Origin: Actinomycetes bacterium
Lineage (GTDB): Bacteria; Actinomycetota; Acidimicrobiia; Acidimicrobiales; SZUA-35
Direction: 5' to 3'
DNA: 64,000 bases
Assembly (NCBI GenBank): GCA_024227975.1
Contig: JAAETV010000683.1
Location: 1-64,000 of the forward strand
Numbering within the stretch: position 1 is the stretch's first letter; each line of letters starts with the position of its first letter. The notes beneath the pieces were generated by a model. The model was not told where the DNA came from and ran no database searches. It saw only the letters and a list, made by a program, of their open reading frames with translations. Positions 8,581 through 16,785 of the stretch are shown here, in pieces. The translations under genes were made by a program, and so were the position numbers.

Positions 8581-8644
8581 CTTGGACAATGCGGCTGGAT
8601 GAAGCTCATATTGTCCGAGGGGGCCGCCAGACTCGCATGGCGGC
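8581..8644 (-). terminator. Double hairpin after fliL
   Basis: Downstream of the motility operon are two consecutive inverted repeats: seven-base arms GCCGCCA/TGGCGGC (8623-8629 and 8638-8644, loop 8), abutting the fliL stop, then ten-base arms with one mismatch (about 8581-8590 and 8611-8620, CTTGGACAAT/ATTGTCCGAG). Neither has a T run. They probably end the flbD-motA-motB-fliL transcript. Confidence 0.5.
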
Positions 8645-9135
8645 TACTGCATGACGAGAGCGGTGAAGAGGACGCGGACGACCTTCTCGCCGCCGTAGGC
8701 CTCCCTGATGAGCATCGACAGATCATCCTTTGCTTGCTGGCGACCTTCTGTCGAGCGGAGCTGATCATCGCTCAGCGACGCCAGATACTGGATGGCTACG
8801 TCTTTGGCGATCGCCAATTCAGACTCGAACTCACCAGCAGCTGTCCCCTCTTCGAGGATGAGGGCCAGGCCAATCCTCAGATAACCGGAGCCATCCCCAC
8901 CGATATTGAGGATCATCTCCTCCATCTCGACGATCTCACCTTCAACGGGATCGGGCTCGGCCGGGATGGCCTCAGGCATGGCCCCGTCCAACTCCTCGGG
9001 GGCAGGCGACTTCAACACGAACTGATAGACGGCGCCCAAAACGACGACGACGAGGACGATCAGGATGAGCTTCTTCTTGCCGCCGCCACCACCTTCCTCT
9101 TCGTCCTCTGCTTCTTCGATGTCGTCGTCAGCCAT
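8644..9135 (-). CDS. fliL: Flagellar basal body-associated protein FliL
   Basis: FliL surrounds the stator and affects its stability and output. It is 163 residues: an acidic N-terminus (ADDDIEEAEDEEEGGGGG), a membrane helix at about 23-42 (LILIVLVVVVLGAVYQFVL), then the extracytoplasmic FliL domain with the typical MEEMILNIGGDGSGYLRIGLA and a C-terminal VVRVLFTALVMQ. It begins on the base after motB ends and closes the flbD-motA-motB-fliL operon. Confidence 0.92.
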   Translation of the reverse strand: MADDDIEEAEDEEEGGGGGKKKLILIVLVVVVLGAVYQFVLKSPAPEELDGAMPEAIPAEPDPVEGEIVEMEEMILNIGGDGSGYLRIGLALILEEGTAAGEFESELAIAKDVAIQYLASLSDDQLRSTEGRQQAKDDLSMLIREAYGGEKVVRVLFTALVMQ

Positions 9136-10062
9136 CTACTGCCTCACTAGTTCGTCGGCTGGGTTCACGGTTGGTGCCACGATCGGATCCAGATCACCAG
9201 TGGAGGCGGGACCCGACCCGCCGATGGGATCGAGCTCGACCGGGTTCGAGATACCGGTGTCGATGACGGCCACATCGGAGTCGACGATCCCATCGACTCG
9301 GATCACGATCTCGACCCGCCGGTTCAGCTGTCGGCCCTCCGGGGTCGCATTGTCACCCCGCGGTCTGGTGTCGGCCATACCAATGGCAATCAAACGAGGG
9401 GCTGGAATACGGGACTCGATGAGCCAGCGGACGACACGAGAGGACCGGGCCGAAGACAGCTCCCAGTTCGATGGCCACTCACCACCGGTTGGCTGGCTGT
9501 CGGTGTGGCCCTCGACCTCGAGACGATTGTCGATCACCCCCAACACATCGGCCGCCGTTGTCAACAGTGTTAGCCCATTGTTGTCGAGACTGGCCTGGCC
9601 GCTCTCGAACAAGACCTGTCCATCGAAGCGGATGAAGACACCCCGCTCATCGATGCCGACATCAACCCAGTCGGCGGCGCCGACGCTTGCGAACTCCTGA
9701 GTCAGGAGCTCCTTGAGATCCTCGGCGTTCTCTGGAGTCACCATCCCGGCTTCGGCCAGCTCCTCGCGGGTTTCCTCCGCCGCCTCGGCATCCTCCTCGG
9801 TCGGTGGCACGGGCGTGAACCCGAGCTCGGGCATGAACCCGGTGCCCCGAGACAAGATGCTGTCGGTGTTGTCGGTCAGAGGATCTGGCACACCGAGGGC
9901 GGCCATGACCCCAACCTTGAAGTCGAAGTACTTGCCCTCGTCGATGAGGGCAAAGGCGAACATCATGATGAAGAAGGCCAGCAGGAGGGTCATGGCGTCG
10001 GCATAACTGGCCAACCACGCCTGAGAGGGTCCTTCGTCCTCCGGTAGTTCCTTCTTGGCCAC
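9136..10062 (-). CDS. motB: Flagellar stator protein MotB
   Basis: MotB anchors the stator to peptidoglycan and carries the ion-binding Asp. The 308 residues show one N-terminal membrane helix (about 18-40) with the conserved Asp at residue 22 in SYADAMTLLLAFFIMM, a linker, and a C-terminal OmpA-like peptidoglycan-binding domain (about 155-265) with VEGHTDSQP and LNRRVEIVI. A tail of about 40 residues follows, unlike short MotBs. It starts nine bases after motA ends. The ion (proton or sodium) cannot be decided from this helix alone. Confidence 0.96.
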   Translation of the reverse strand: MAKKELPEDEGPSQAWLASYADAMTLLLAFFIMMFAFALIDEGKYFDFKVGVMAALGVPDPLTDNTDSILSRGTGFMPELGFTPVPPTEEDAEAAEETREELAEAGMVTPENAEDLKELLTQEFASVGAADWVDVGIDERGVFIRFDGQVLFESGQASLDNNGLTLLTTAADVLGVIDNRLEVEGHTDSQPTGGEWPSNWELSSARSSRVVRWLIESRIPAPRLIAIGMADTRPRGDNATPEGRQLNRRVEIVIRVDGIVDSDVAVIDTGISNPVELDPIGGSGPASTGDLDPIVAPTVNPADELVRQ

Positions 10063-10071
10063 CGGCGGGTC

Positions 10072-10866
10072 CTAGGCGCTCTTCTTGTCCGGTTCCAGCA
10101 CTGCTTCGCGATCGGCTGGGGGAAGGAACGACACCAGCTTGCCAGCGACCGCCCTCGGGTTGGACCCAGCCTGGATCGAGAGGATGCCTTCCAGGATCAG
10201 TTCCTTGCCCTGCATCTCGTCGGCCGCCAGCTTCTTGAGCCGGCTGGCCAGGGGCTGGAAGAAGTAGTTGGCGATGAAGGCCCCCCACAAGGTGGTCAAG
10301 AAGGCAACGGCCATAGCAGGACCCAGGGTCGATGGATCATCGAGGTTGCCGAGCATGTCGACCAGGCCAATCACTGTGCCGACCATGCCCATGGCCGGAC
10401 CCATGCCGGCCGCGGTGGTGAAGAAGGCAGCACCGTCACGATGGCGCAGCGCCATCTTTTCGAGGTCGAGCTCCAGCATGTCCCGTAGATCGCCGGGGTC
10501 GGTCCCGTCTACGGCGAGCTGGAGACCCCGTTGGAAGAAGGGTTCTTCGATCTTCTCGATTTCCGACTCGAGGGCCAGCAGGCCCTCCTTGCGTGCGGTA
10601 TCGGCGAAGCCGACCAGCTGCTTGATCACTTCTGCTCGATCGACGTCTCCCCCGCCCTTGAGTCCTTTGATCATGGCCTTCGGGGCTGAAAGCGCCTGCT
10701 TCATCGTCCCGCTGGCAGCCGTGGTACCGATGGTGCCACCGATTACGAGCAGAATGGACCCAGGGTCGCCCAGGAAGATGCCAATGGGATTCATACCAGC
10801 CATGAACGCAGCGACGAGCATGCTGACGAGGGCGAGGGCGAGACCGGCAAGGGTTATCGGATCCAT
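10072..10866 (-). CDS. motA: Flagellar stator protein MotA
   Basis: MotA is the ion-conducting stator subunit that pushes on FliG. The 264 residues contain four membrane helices (about 5-22, 30-50, 148-168, 182-202), the cytoplasmic loop between helices 2 and 3 with ALESEIEKIEEPFFQRGLQL, and the conserved AAGMGPAMGMVGTVIGLVDM and ALSAPKAM segments. It overlaps flbD by one base and precedes motB by nine. Confidence 0.97.
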   Translation of the reverse strand: MDPITLAGLALALVSMLVAAFMAGMNPIGIFLGDPGSILLVIGGTIGTTAASGTMKQALSAPKAMIKGLKGGGDVDRAEVIKQLVGFADTARKEGLLALESEIEKIEEPFFQRGLQLAVDGTDPGDLRDMLELDLEKMALRHRDGAAFFTTAAGMGPAMGMVGTVIGLVDMLGNLDDPSTLGPAMAVAFLTTLWGAFIANYFFQPLASRLKKLAADEMQGKELILEGILSIQAGSNPRAVAGKLVSFLPPADREAVLEPDKKSA

Positions 10867-11222
10867 CAGCTGATCTCCATATCGCCGAGGTACTTGATGA
10901 CATCAGCATCGTCTTCGCCCTCGGCATCTTCCGGGCTCACCTCGTCATGCGAGCAGACCCGGCCGGAAGCGATGACGACCTCGTTTGGCACGACGTGCAG
11001 GGTTGGTCGCTCCTCGTTGACGATGCTCAGGTCAGTTGAGCGGGCGATGACATAGGCCCGATAATCGGTGATGAGGGCCAGAACCTCCTCCAAGCTCTCC
11101 GAGACGAGGAACTTCTTGTCATCGAGGAGGGTGACCACGGTGTCAGGAGTCTCCTCAACTCGCTCGATGAGATCGGGATTGATGGCGATGGTCTTGCCGT
11201 TGAGACGATGGAACTGGATCAT
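10866..11222 (-). CDS. flbD: FlbD family flagellar protein
   Basis: Small protein of the FlbD (PF06289) family found at the head of motAB operons in Gram-positives and spirochaetes; its molecular role is not settled. The start is the ATG at 11222, preceded by GGGAG at ten bases, rather than a start 73 codons upstream whose extension would contain the promoter. Residues 1-60 (MIQFHRLNGKTIAINPDLIE, then VTLLDDKKFLVSESLEEVL) are the family core. The 118-residue length is well above the usual 65-75 because of an acidic C-terminal extension ending in ADVIKYLGDMEIS. Confidence 0.88.
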   Translation of the reverse strand: MIQFHRLNGKTIAINPDLIERVEETPDTVVTLLDDKKFLVSESLEEVLALITDYRAYVIARSTDLSIVNEERPTLHVVPNEVVIASGRVCSHDEVSPEDAEGEDDADVIKYLGDMEIS

Positions 11223-11280
11223 GACCAACTGCTCCCGACAGAGAATGGAACGTCGCCGAGTAACAACGAACCCAAGGACA

Positions 11281-11308
11281 ATCTCGACAATCCAGCGCAA
11301 GACTTGAG
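11281..11308 (-). promoter_or_regulatory. Sigma-28-type promoter of flbD-motA-motB-fliL
   Basis: Minus strand CTCA (11305-11308), 16 bases, then GTCGAGAT (11281-11288). The -35 lies in GTTCCTCAAGTC, a 12-mer that recurs exactly at the -35 of the MCP gene at 30699-32864. The -10 has T where others have C. The predicted leader is about 52 nt. Confidence 0.5.
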
Positions 11309-11333
11309 GAACTCTCCGTATTAGGCATCGACG

Positions 11334-11361
11334 CTCAACTCCGCTTGCTTTGGGCCGAATC
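11334..11361 (+). promoter_or_regulatory. Sigma-28-type promoter of the fliM operon
   Basis: CTCA (11334-11337), 16 bases, GCCGAATC (11354-11361). Spacing and both boxes match five other promoters in the window. Transcription would begin near 11367, two bases before the preferred GTG of fliM, implying an almost leaderless mRNA. Confidence 0.6.
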
Positions 11362-11368
11362 GAGAGCT

Positions 11369-12247
11369 GTGGCTGAGACGACTGCGGTTTCTGAGGTGAA
11401 TCCGTTCCAGCAGACTCGTCTGCTGACAACCGAAAGATCACAGCTGTTCACGCGGACGGTCGAGACCCTGGCCGAAGGGCTGGAAGATGGGCTTGGCCGC
11501 TGGCTTCCTGACGCCACCGTTCAACCGGGCCAGATCGAGCAGGTGACTGTCGCCGACCTGGACAGACCCGATACCGACCTGGCGATCATCAAGTCCACCT
11601 ACCACCTCAATTGCGGGATGATAGCCACCGACCTTCAGCTGGCCTTGTCGATCGTGGCAACACTCTGTGGTGGGATCGGCCAACCCCCACCCGACGTCCG
11701 CCCCTTGTCGCGACTAGAGATGGGAGTGTTCGACCTCGTTCTCGCCCCAGTTCTCGACCTGGCCAGCCGACTGTTCGAGGTCGGCGACTCAGAGATCGGA
11801 ACCCATGTGGCGAACGCCTCGGGTCTGCCAGACTCGCAACCGGAGCCCATCATTGCCATTCCATTCCAGCTCACAGTTGGGGCCATCGAGGGTGAGATCA
11901 CAATCGGCTTCACGGCCAGCCAGCTCCAGATCTACCTGGAGGAACTCGACCGCAGGATCGCCGGTCGGGTGGCGACCAAGCAAGGCACCCCGAGCATCCA
12001 AATCGTCCGAGCGGTGCGACCGGTGCCGGTTGACATGATCGTCGGCTTCGAACTGCTCCAAGTCCCGGCTGGTCAGTTGGCCAATCTGCAGATCGGTGAT
12101 GTCCTACTGACCAAGCAGCTGATTTCGAGGAGCCTCATCGCTCGGGTCGGTTCGGAACGAATCTTCAATGTCCGGGCCGCCCAACGGGGTCAGCGACTGG
12201 TAGCAGAGATAATCGGCCGCGTCGGCGGCGAGAGGGGACATCAATGA
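11369..12247 (+). CDS. fliM: Flagellar motor switch protein FliM
   Basis: FliM is the C-ring component that binds CheY-P and FliN. The 292-residue protein (GTG start; a TTG at 11345 would add eight codons but overlaps the promoter) has a CheC-like middle domain (about 40-190; LSRLEMGVFDLVLAPVLDLA) and a C-terminal SpoA/FliN-like domain (about 205-285; VPVDMIVGFELLQVPAGQLANL). The N-terminal CheY-binding peptide usually reading LSQ(D/E)EID is not evident, so CheY may bind differently or elsewhere. It overlaps fliN by 4 bp. Confidence 0.9.
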   Translation: MAETTAVSEVNPFQQTRLLTTERSQLFTRTVETLAEGLEDGLGRWLPDATVQPGQIEQVTVADLDRPDTDLAIIKSTYHLNCGMIATDLQLALSIVATLCGGIGQPPPDVRPLSRLEMGVFDLVLAPVLDLASRLFEVGDSEIGTHVANASGLPDSQPEPIIAIPFQLTVGAIEGEITIGFTASQLQIYLEELDRRIAGRVATKQGTPSIQIVRAVRPVPVDMIVGFELLQVPAGQLANLQIGDVLLTKQLISRSLIARVGSERIFNVRAAQRGQRLVAEIIGRVGGERGHQ

Positions 12248-13020
12248 GTCGGGGTACAAACGCTGACCTCGATCAGGTTGTTTCATCCTCGATCGCAGCA
12301 GCAGCAGCCGAGGCCGGACTCCAAGCCGACCCGGCCTTCTCCGATGCCGATCTTCCCGCCGCGGCCGGACCGTTCGTCACGATGAATGTCCTCGATGACG
12401 ACGGCACCACGATCATTGCCTGCATCGCTGTTCGCGACAGCCTCTCGTCCAGTGATGAGTTGCTCGAGCGCCTAGCCAATGCAACCGCCACCACCGTCGG
12501 CGCTTCCGGGGGCCCGGCCCCCGCTGGCCCAGTCGGTACCGGAGCCGATCTCAGCCTCCGTTTCTCCATGCCCGTCAAGACAACGGCTCTGACCGATGGC
12601 CGCGAGGTCCAGGCCCTGATCATTGCCCCGATAGAGCGTCGGACCGGAGAGGTTCCAGGAGCCGAGCCGGCACCGGACCCCGGTGATGCCCGAGCAGCGC
12701 GGGAAGCCATGGCTACTGGTGGGAACACAAGCGGGGCGACGCTCTCGGCCCTAGGTGGCGAGGCCGGCCTTGTCGGCAGCCTGGACAAGCTGGTCAATGT
12801 GGGGCTCGACGTCTCAGTTGAGCTGGGCCGAACCAGCGTCACCCTGGCCGAAGTACTCGAATACGACGTCGGCTCGGTGATCGAGCTCGATCGAGCGGCC
12901 GGCGCACCGGTCGACGTTCGGGTCAATGGCATGCTCTTGGCCCAGGGTGAGGTCGTGCTCATCGACGACGAGTACGCGGTTCGGATCACCGCCATCTTCG
13001 ATCCACAAGCTGACCGATGA
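12244..13020 (+). CDS. fliN: Flagellar motor switch protein FliN (long form)
   Basis: C-ring base protein. The C-terminal 80 residues form a clear SpoA domain (LVNVGLDVSVELGRTSVTLA ... GEVVLIDDEYAVRITAIFD). The protein is 258 residues, about twice a simple FliN, with an extra N-terminal domain (about 1-140; FVTMNVLDDDGTTIIACIAV). That resembles the layout of FliY, which carries a CheC phosphatase domain, but the D-x3-E-x2-N phosphatase signature is not intact here (DELLERLAN has the wrong spacing). It overlaps fliM and fliO by 4 bp each. Confidence 0.9.
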   Translation: MSRGTNADLDQVVSSSIAAAAAEAGLQADPAFSDADLPAAAGPFVTMNVLDDDGTTIIACIAVRDSLSSSDELLERLANATATTVGASGGPAPAGPVGTGADLSLRFSMPVKTTALTDGREVQALIIAPIERRTGEVPGAEPAPDPGDARAAREAMATGGNTSGATLSALGGEAGLVGSLDKLVNVGLDVSVELGRTSVTLAEVLEYDVGSVIELDRAAGAPVDVRVNGMLLAQGEVVLIDDEYAVRITAIFDPQADR

Positions 13021-13490
13021 TCGCTGTCTCGACCGTCGAGCTGACATTGCGCATGCTGGTGTCGTTGACCCTGGTCAGCGGCCTGTTGTGGGCGATCACC
13101 CGCGTCGCCAGGAATCGTATGGGTGGTGGCTCGGCCACAGCACCTCTCGACATCTGCCAACGTCATCAGCTGACGAAATCATCGGCCATAGCCATTGTCA
13201 GGGCGGGGCAACGTCACTTGCTCGTCGGCGTCAATGACCACGCCATCACCCTGCTGGCCGAAGGAGACGACCTCGCCCTACCTCCCAAGATCAAGGTCGA
13301 TGGCGACAGACCGGTGCTGGAGCCAGGACCAGCGACGCCAGAAGCGGCTCGGTCGGAGTCGGTCCGAGCGAAGCCGATCGTCGATGTGAGAAAGAGCGGC
13401 GCACGGAAGCGTCGCAGCGGAGGGGCGGCCTCCGCATCGTCAGGGATTGGTCTACTCGAGGTACTCCGGGAGCGCTCCGTTCGTCGGTGA
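13017..13490 (+). CDS. fliO: Flagellar export gate assembly protein FliO
   Basis: FliO helps FliP assemble into the export gate. The 157-residue protein has one N-terminal membrane helix (about 8-27, LRMLVSLTLVSGLLWAITRV), a short beta-rich cytoplasmic domain (about 40-85, LDICQRHQLTKSSAIAIVRA, GQRHLLVGVNDHAITLLAEG) and a basic, low-complexity tail. Position between fliN and fliP is canonical; overlap with fliN is 4 bp. Confidence 0.88.
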   Translation: MIAVSTVELTLRMLVSLTLVSGLLWAITRVARNRMGGGSATAPLDICQRHQLTKSSAIAIVRAGQRHLLVGVNDHAITLLAEGDDLALPPKIKVDGDRPVLEPGPATPEAARSESVRAKPIVDVRKSGARKRRSGGAASASSGIGLLEVLRERSVRR

Positions 13491-13529
13491 TACCGACGGA
13501 CAGTCCGACCTCGGAGCCCAAAGGCTCTG

Positions 13530-14444
13530 ATGCAGGCACCCATCGCCAGCACCCCTCGGGGTCAGCTGCACCTGATGCCCTCCTCCCAGGTGGCCAAGCT
13601 CTTGACGGTCCTCGCCATGAGCCTGTCGGCCGTTCTGGCTGTTGCGGCTATTTCCATTGTGGTGGCGGTGTGCACTGCCAGCCCGGCAGCAGCACAAGAG
13701 ATCGATATTCCAGAGCCAACCATTCCTGAGATCCCCCTTCCAGGTGAGATCGGCCCGTCTTCGGACCAGGTCAACTCGGACGGGGTGATCTCGATCGATA
13801 TTGGCTCGCCCGAGAACTCAGCTTCCCAGTCAGTCCTGCTGATCGTCGGCTTGGCCGTGCTGTCGCTGGCCCCATCACTAGTCCTGATGCTTTCCAGCTT
13901 CACCCGGATCATCATCGTCTTCTCCTTGACCCGCAACGCCCTTGGCCTGCAGGGAATCCCCCCGAATCAGGTCCTGGTCGGCCTATCCCTCTTCTTGACC
14001 ATGTTCGTGATGATGCCGACCCTCAACGAGCTGTACGACAACGCGGTTGAGCCCTACCTCGACGGCGCCATCACCCAGGAGGTGGCGATCGAACGCGGCA
14101 CCGGCCCGATACGAACATTCATGCTGGCCAACACCGAGACTTCCGAACTCGAGCTCATGCTCGATGCCAGTCAGCAGGAACGCCCGGAATCGGTAGACGA
14201 CATCGGTCTCTCGGCTCTGATCCCGGCCTTCCTACTGTCAGAGATGAAGACGGCCTTCATCATCGGGTTCGTGATCTTCATCCCCTTCCTCGTCATTGAC
14301 ATCGTGGTTGCGGCGTCGCTGATGGCCCTGGGGATGATGATGTTGCCCCCAGTCTTCGTATCCCTTCCGTTCAAGCTTCTGTTGTTCATCATGGTTGGAG
14401 GGTGGTCGCTCGTAGTCGAGACCCTTCTGGCCAGCTTCGCATGA
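13530..14444 (+). CDS. fliP: Flagellar export gate protein FliP
   Basis: FliP pentamers form the core of the export gate with FliQ and FliR. The 304 residues begin with a cleavable-type signal region (about 1-55, ending CTASPAAAQ), as FliP usually has, then the motif LMLSSFTRIIIVFSLTRNAL with GIPPNQVLVGLSLFLTMFVM, and the C-terminal helices (IPFLVIDIVVAASLMALGMM). An ATG 15 codons later could also start it. It is 39 bp after fliO and 15 bp before fliQ. Confidence 0.97.
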   Translation: MQAPIASTPRGQLHLMPSSQVAKLLTVLAMSLSAVLAVAAISIVVAVCTASPAAAQEIDIPEPTIPEIPLPGEIGPSSDQVNSDGVISIDIGSPENSASQSVLLIVGLAVLSLAPSLVLMLSSFTRIIIVFSLTRNALGLQGIPPNQVLVGLSLFLTMFVMMPTLNELYDNAVEPYLDGAITQEVAIERGTGPIRTFMLANTETSELELMLDASQQERPESVDDIGLSALIPAFLLSEMKTAFIIGFVIFIPFLVIDIVVAASLMALGMMMLPPVFVSLPFKLLLFIMVGGWSLVVETLLASFA

Positions 14445-14459
14445 GACCACGGTTCACCC

Positions 14460-14726
14460 ATGTCTGAAGCCGACATCATCGACATCGTCAAGGCCGCCCT
14501 GTGGACTGCATCGCAGGTGTCGGCCCCCATCTTGTTGACCGCCATCGGGGTCGGTGTGTTCATGGGCCTGCTCCAATCGATCACCCAGATTCAGGAGCAG
14601 ACCCTGGCTTTCGTTCCCAAGTTCGCCGCCGTCGGATTGGTCTTGGCCTTGTTCGGCCATTGGATGCTGCGCCAGATGGTCGACTTCACCATCTCATTGT
14701 TCGAGCGCATCCCCACGATGCTCTGA
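14460..14726 (+). CDS. fliQ: Flagellar export gate protein FliQ
   Basis: 88 residues with two membrane helices (about 14-40 and 52-75), the normal FliQ size and shape; SEADIIDIVKAALWTASQVS and SITQIQEQTLAFVPKF are family-typical. It stabilises the FliPR core. It lies between fliP and fliR with short 15-bp spacers. Confidence 0.96.
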   Translation: MSEADIIDIVKAALWTASQVSAPILLTAIGVGVFMGLLQSITQIQEQTLAFVPKFAAVGLVLALFGHWMLRQMVDFTISLFERIPTML

Positions 14727-14741
14727 GGCGGTGATCCGACC

Positions 14742-15500
14742 ATGAATCTGGCCATCCCACCCAGCACGATCGTGGCCTTTCTCCTGGTCATGACCCGGCT
14801 CATCACCGTGTTCACCGTGGCCCCACCCTTCGGCGGCTCCCTCCTCCCCATCCGGGTCCGGGTTGCTATTGCGGCCGCCATCGCCCTCTTGATCGCCCCC
14901 ATCCAGACCGCCGACGTGCCACTGGACGCTGGTGGCCTCATCGGTGCGATCGCCTACCAGGTCCTGGTTGGAGCGGTGTTCGGCTACCTCATCCAGCTTC
15001 TGCTTTCCGCCCCTCTGATCGCCGGGATGCTCATCGACAACATGGCCGGCCTCGCTGCCGCCAGCCTCTTCGACCCCATGTCGAATTCCTCGGCTACCCC
15101 CGGAGGCAGACTGAACCAATTGATCGCAACCGTATTGCTCGTCGGCCTCGAGGGTCACCTGCTGATCGTACGCGGTGTTCTTCGTAGCTACGAAGCAGCG
15201 CCAGTCAGTGGGCTCCAGATCAGTTCCCTCGACGTGGTGCTGACCGAGGGCATCGGACAACTCCTACTGGCCGCCATCGAGATCGCCCTACCTCTTCTGG
15301 TTGCCCTGCTCATGACCGAGGCTGTTCTGGGGCTCTCAGCCCGGGCCGCGCCCCGCTTGAACGTGATGATTCTCGGCTTCGCCGTCAAGGGGGTCGTGTT
15401 CATGTTGGGATTCGCCTTGACCTTGCCTCTCTTGATCAACGCGGTTTCGGCCCTCCTCGAACGCTCGTTGCGTTGGGCCATCACCCTGAGCGGGGGCTGA
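14742..15500 (+). CDS. fliR: Flagellar export gate protein FliR
   Basis: Sixth-position core subunit of the export gate. 252 residues, about six hydrophobic helices; the N-terminal VVAFLLVMTRLITVFTVAPP and the PLLVALLMTEAVLGLSARAAP region with NVMILGFAVKG are conserved in FliR/SctT. The stop is one base before the flhB start, so the two are coupled. Confidence 0.96.
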   Translation: MNLAIPPSTIVAFLLVMTRLITVFTVAPPFGGSLLPIRVRVAIAAAIALLIAPIQTADVPLDAGGLIGAIAYQVLVGAVFGYLIQLLLSAPLIAGMLIDNMAGLAAASLFDPMSNSSATPGGRLNQLIATVLLVGLEGHLLIVRGVLRSYEAAPVSGLQISSLDVVLTEGIGQLLLAAIEIALPLLVALLMTEAVLGLSARAAPRLNVMILGFAVKGVVFMLGFALTLPLLINAVSALLERSLRWAITLSGG

Positions 15501-15501
15501 C

Positions 15502-16617
15502 ATGGCAGCCAGAGATAGTGGGCAACGAACCGAGAAGCCAACAGCCAAGCGGCTGAAGGAAGCGAGACGAGGGGGTCAGATCCCGCGCTCTGCCGACCTC
15601 GTCGGCTGGTTCACCCTGCTCGTCGCAACATTCGTCGCCCCAGTCTTCATGGGCGCCCTGCGCCGGGAGATGGAGAACTACTTGCACACTGCCCAGCAGG
15701 CAATCGTTGCCGGGGAGCCGGCTGTGGCCATGGGTCAGGCCCAGGGTGTCCTTGTCTCCGTGGCGGTGTTGTTCCTACCAGTGCTGTTCTTCTTGATGGT
15801 GGTGACGACGGCCGGAATGGCGGTCCAAGGTGGGGTAACCCTGACCGCCAAGCCCTTGAGGCCAAAGCTGGAGCGAATCTCGCCCAAAGCGGGCCTCAAG
15901 CGCATGATCTCCGCCCAGAGCGTTGTCGAAACCGCAAAAGCGGTGTTGCGCCTGATCATCCTGGCCATCCTGGTGACCCAGATGACCGTCAGCTTCATCT
16001 CGTCGTACCTGGGAGGTACCAGCCAAGCTCTCGGCCCGACCGGAATCGAGATTGGGGCCTCCCTGCTCCTATTGATCCAGCTGGCGGCCGTTCTTGGCCT
16101 TGTAGTCGGCTTGGCCGACTATGCCTTCCAGCGCCACAAGATCGCCAAGCAACTCAGGATGACCAAGTATGAGGTCAAACAAGAGAGCCGCAACACCGAG
16201 GGAAATCCTCTGGTTCGGGACCGGCGTCGCAGCATGCACGCCAAGATCAGCCGCAACCAGATGCTGACTGCGGTCAGCGAAGCCTCGGTTGTCGTAGTCA
16301 ACCCGACCCATGTCGCGGTCGCCCTCTCCTATGAGGCTGGAGGCGTCCCAAGCGTTGTGGCCAAGGGTGGAGACGAGCTTGCCCGTCGTATCAAGGAGCG
16401 GGCCTTCGAGGCCGGGGTTCCCGTTGTCGAGACCCGGCCCCTAGCCCGAGTACTCCATGATCTGCTCGAGGTTGGTGATGAGGTCCCGGCCCACTTGTAC
16501 GAGGCCGTTGCCATCGTGATCGCCTTCGTGATGCGCAGACCTCAGCTCCCACTCGATCGGGTCGTCCGACGCCTCACCCTTCCCCCATCGAAACTGTCAC
16601 CCCCACCGACTGCATGA
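15502..16617 (+). CDS. flhB: Flagellar export switch protein FlhB
   Basis: FlhB controls the export switch from rod/hook to filament substrates. 371 residues: basic N-terminus (RTEKPTAKRLKEARRGGQIP), four membrane helices (about 30-210), and a cytoplasmic domain with the autocleavage motif NPTH (VVVNPTHVAVALSYEAG near residue 270), followed by PLARVLHDLLEVGDEVPAHL. It is last of the contiguous fliM-to-flhB run; a pseudo-GTPase gene follows after 168 bp. Confidence 0.97.
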   Translation: MAARDSGQRTEKPTAKRLKEARRGGQIPRSADLVGWFTLLVATFVAPVFMGALRREMENYLHTAQQAIVAGEPAVAMGQAQGVLVSVAVLFLPVLFFLMVVTTAGMAVQGGVTLTAKPLRPKLERISPKAGLKRMISAQSVVETAKAVLRLIILAILVTQMTVSFISSYLGGTSQALGPTGIEIGASLLLLIQLAAVLGLVVGLADYAFQRHKIAKQLRMTKYEVKQESRNTEGNPLVRDRRRSMHAKISRNQMLTAVSEASVVVVNPTHVAVALSYEAGGVPSVVAKGGDELARRIKERAFEAGVPVVETRPLARVLHDLLEVGDEVPAHLYEAVAIVIAFVMRRPQLPLDRVVRRLTLPPSKLSPPPTA

Positions 16618-16715
16618 TTCTGGCTCCATGGCACCAGCGGCACCGAAGAGAGTCGGGTACGAGCCCGATATGGGCCAGACGGCTCAGTTCTGATCCTGAT
16701 CGGCCGATGGGACAA

Positions 16716-16741
16716 CCGGGGATGACCGCTTCAGCCCCCGG
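16716..16741 (+). terminator. Hairpin between flhB and the pseudo-GTPase gene
   Basis: Six-base arms CCGGGG/CCCCGG separated by 14 bases inside the 168-bp gap after flhB; no T run follows. It may attenuate rather than end transcription. No promoter is clear in the rest of the gap. Confidence 0.3.
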
Positions 16742-16785
16742 CTACCCCACCCGATGGGGGCCTGACGAAGGACAAGGGTGATGCT

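Noticed and set aside
9662..10288. 208-codon minus frame overlapping motB and motA
   Set aside because: Shifted frame of real genes, rich in Gly/Arg, no family signature.
10866..11441. Long form of FlbD with 73 extra residues
   Set aside because: The extension overlaps the flbD promoter and has no family similarity; GGGAG precedes the inner ATG.
12273..13166. 297-codon minus frame opposite fliN-fliO
   Set aside because: Antisense shadow of fliN with Ser/Ala/Arg bias.
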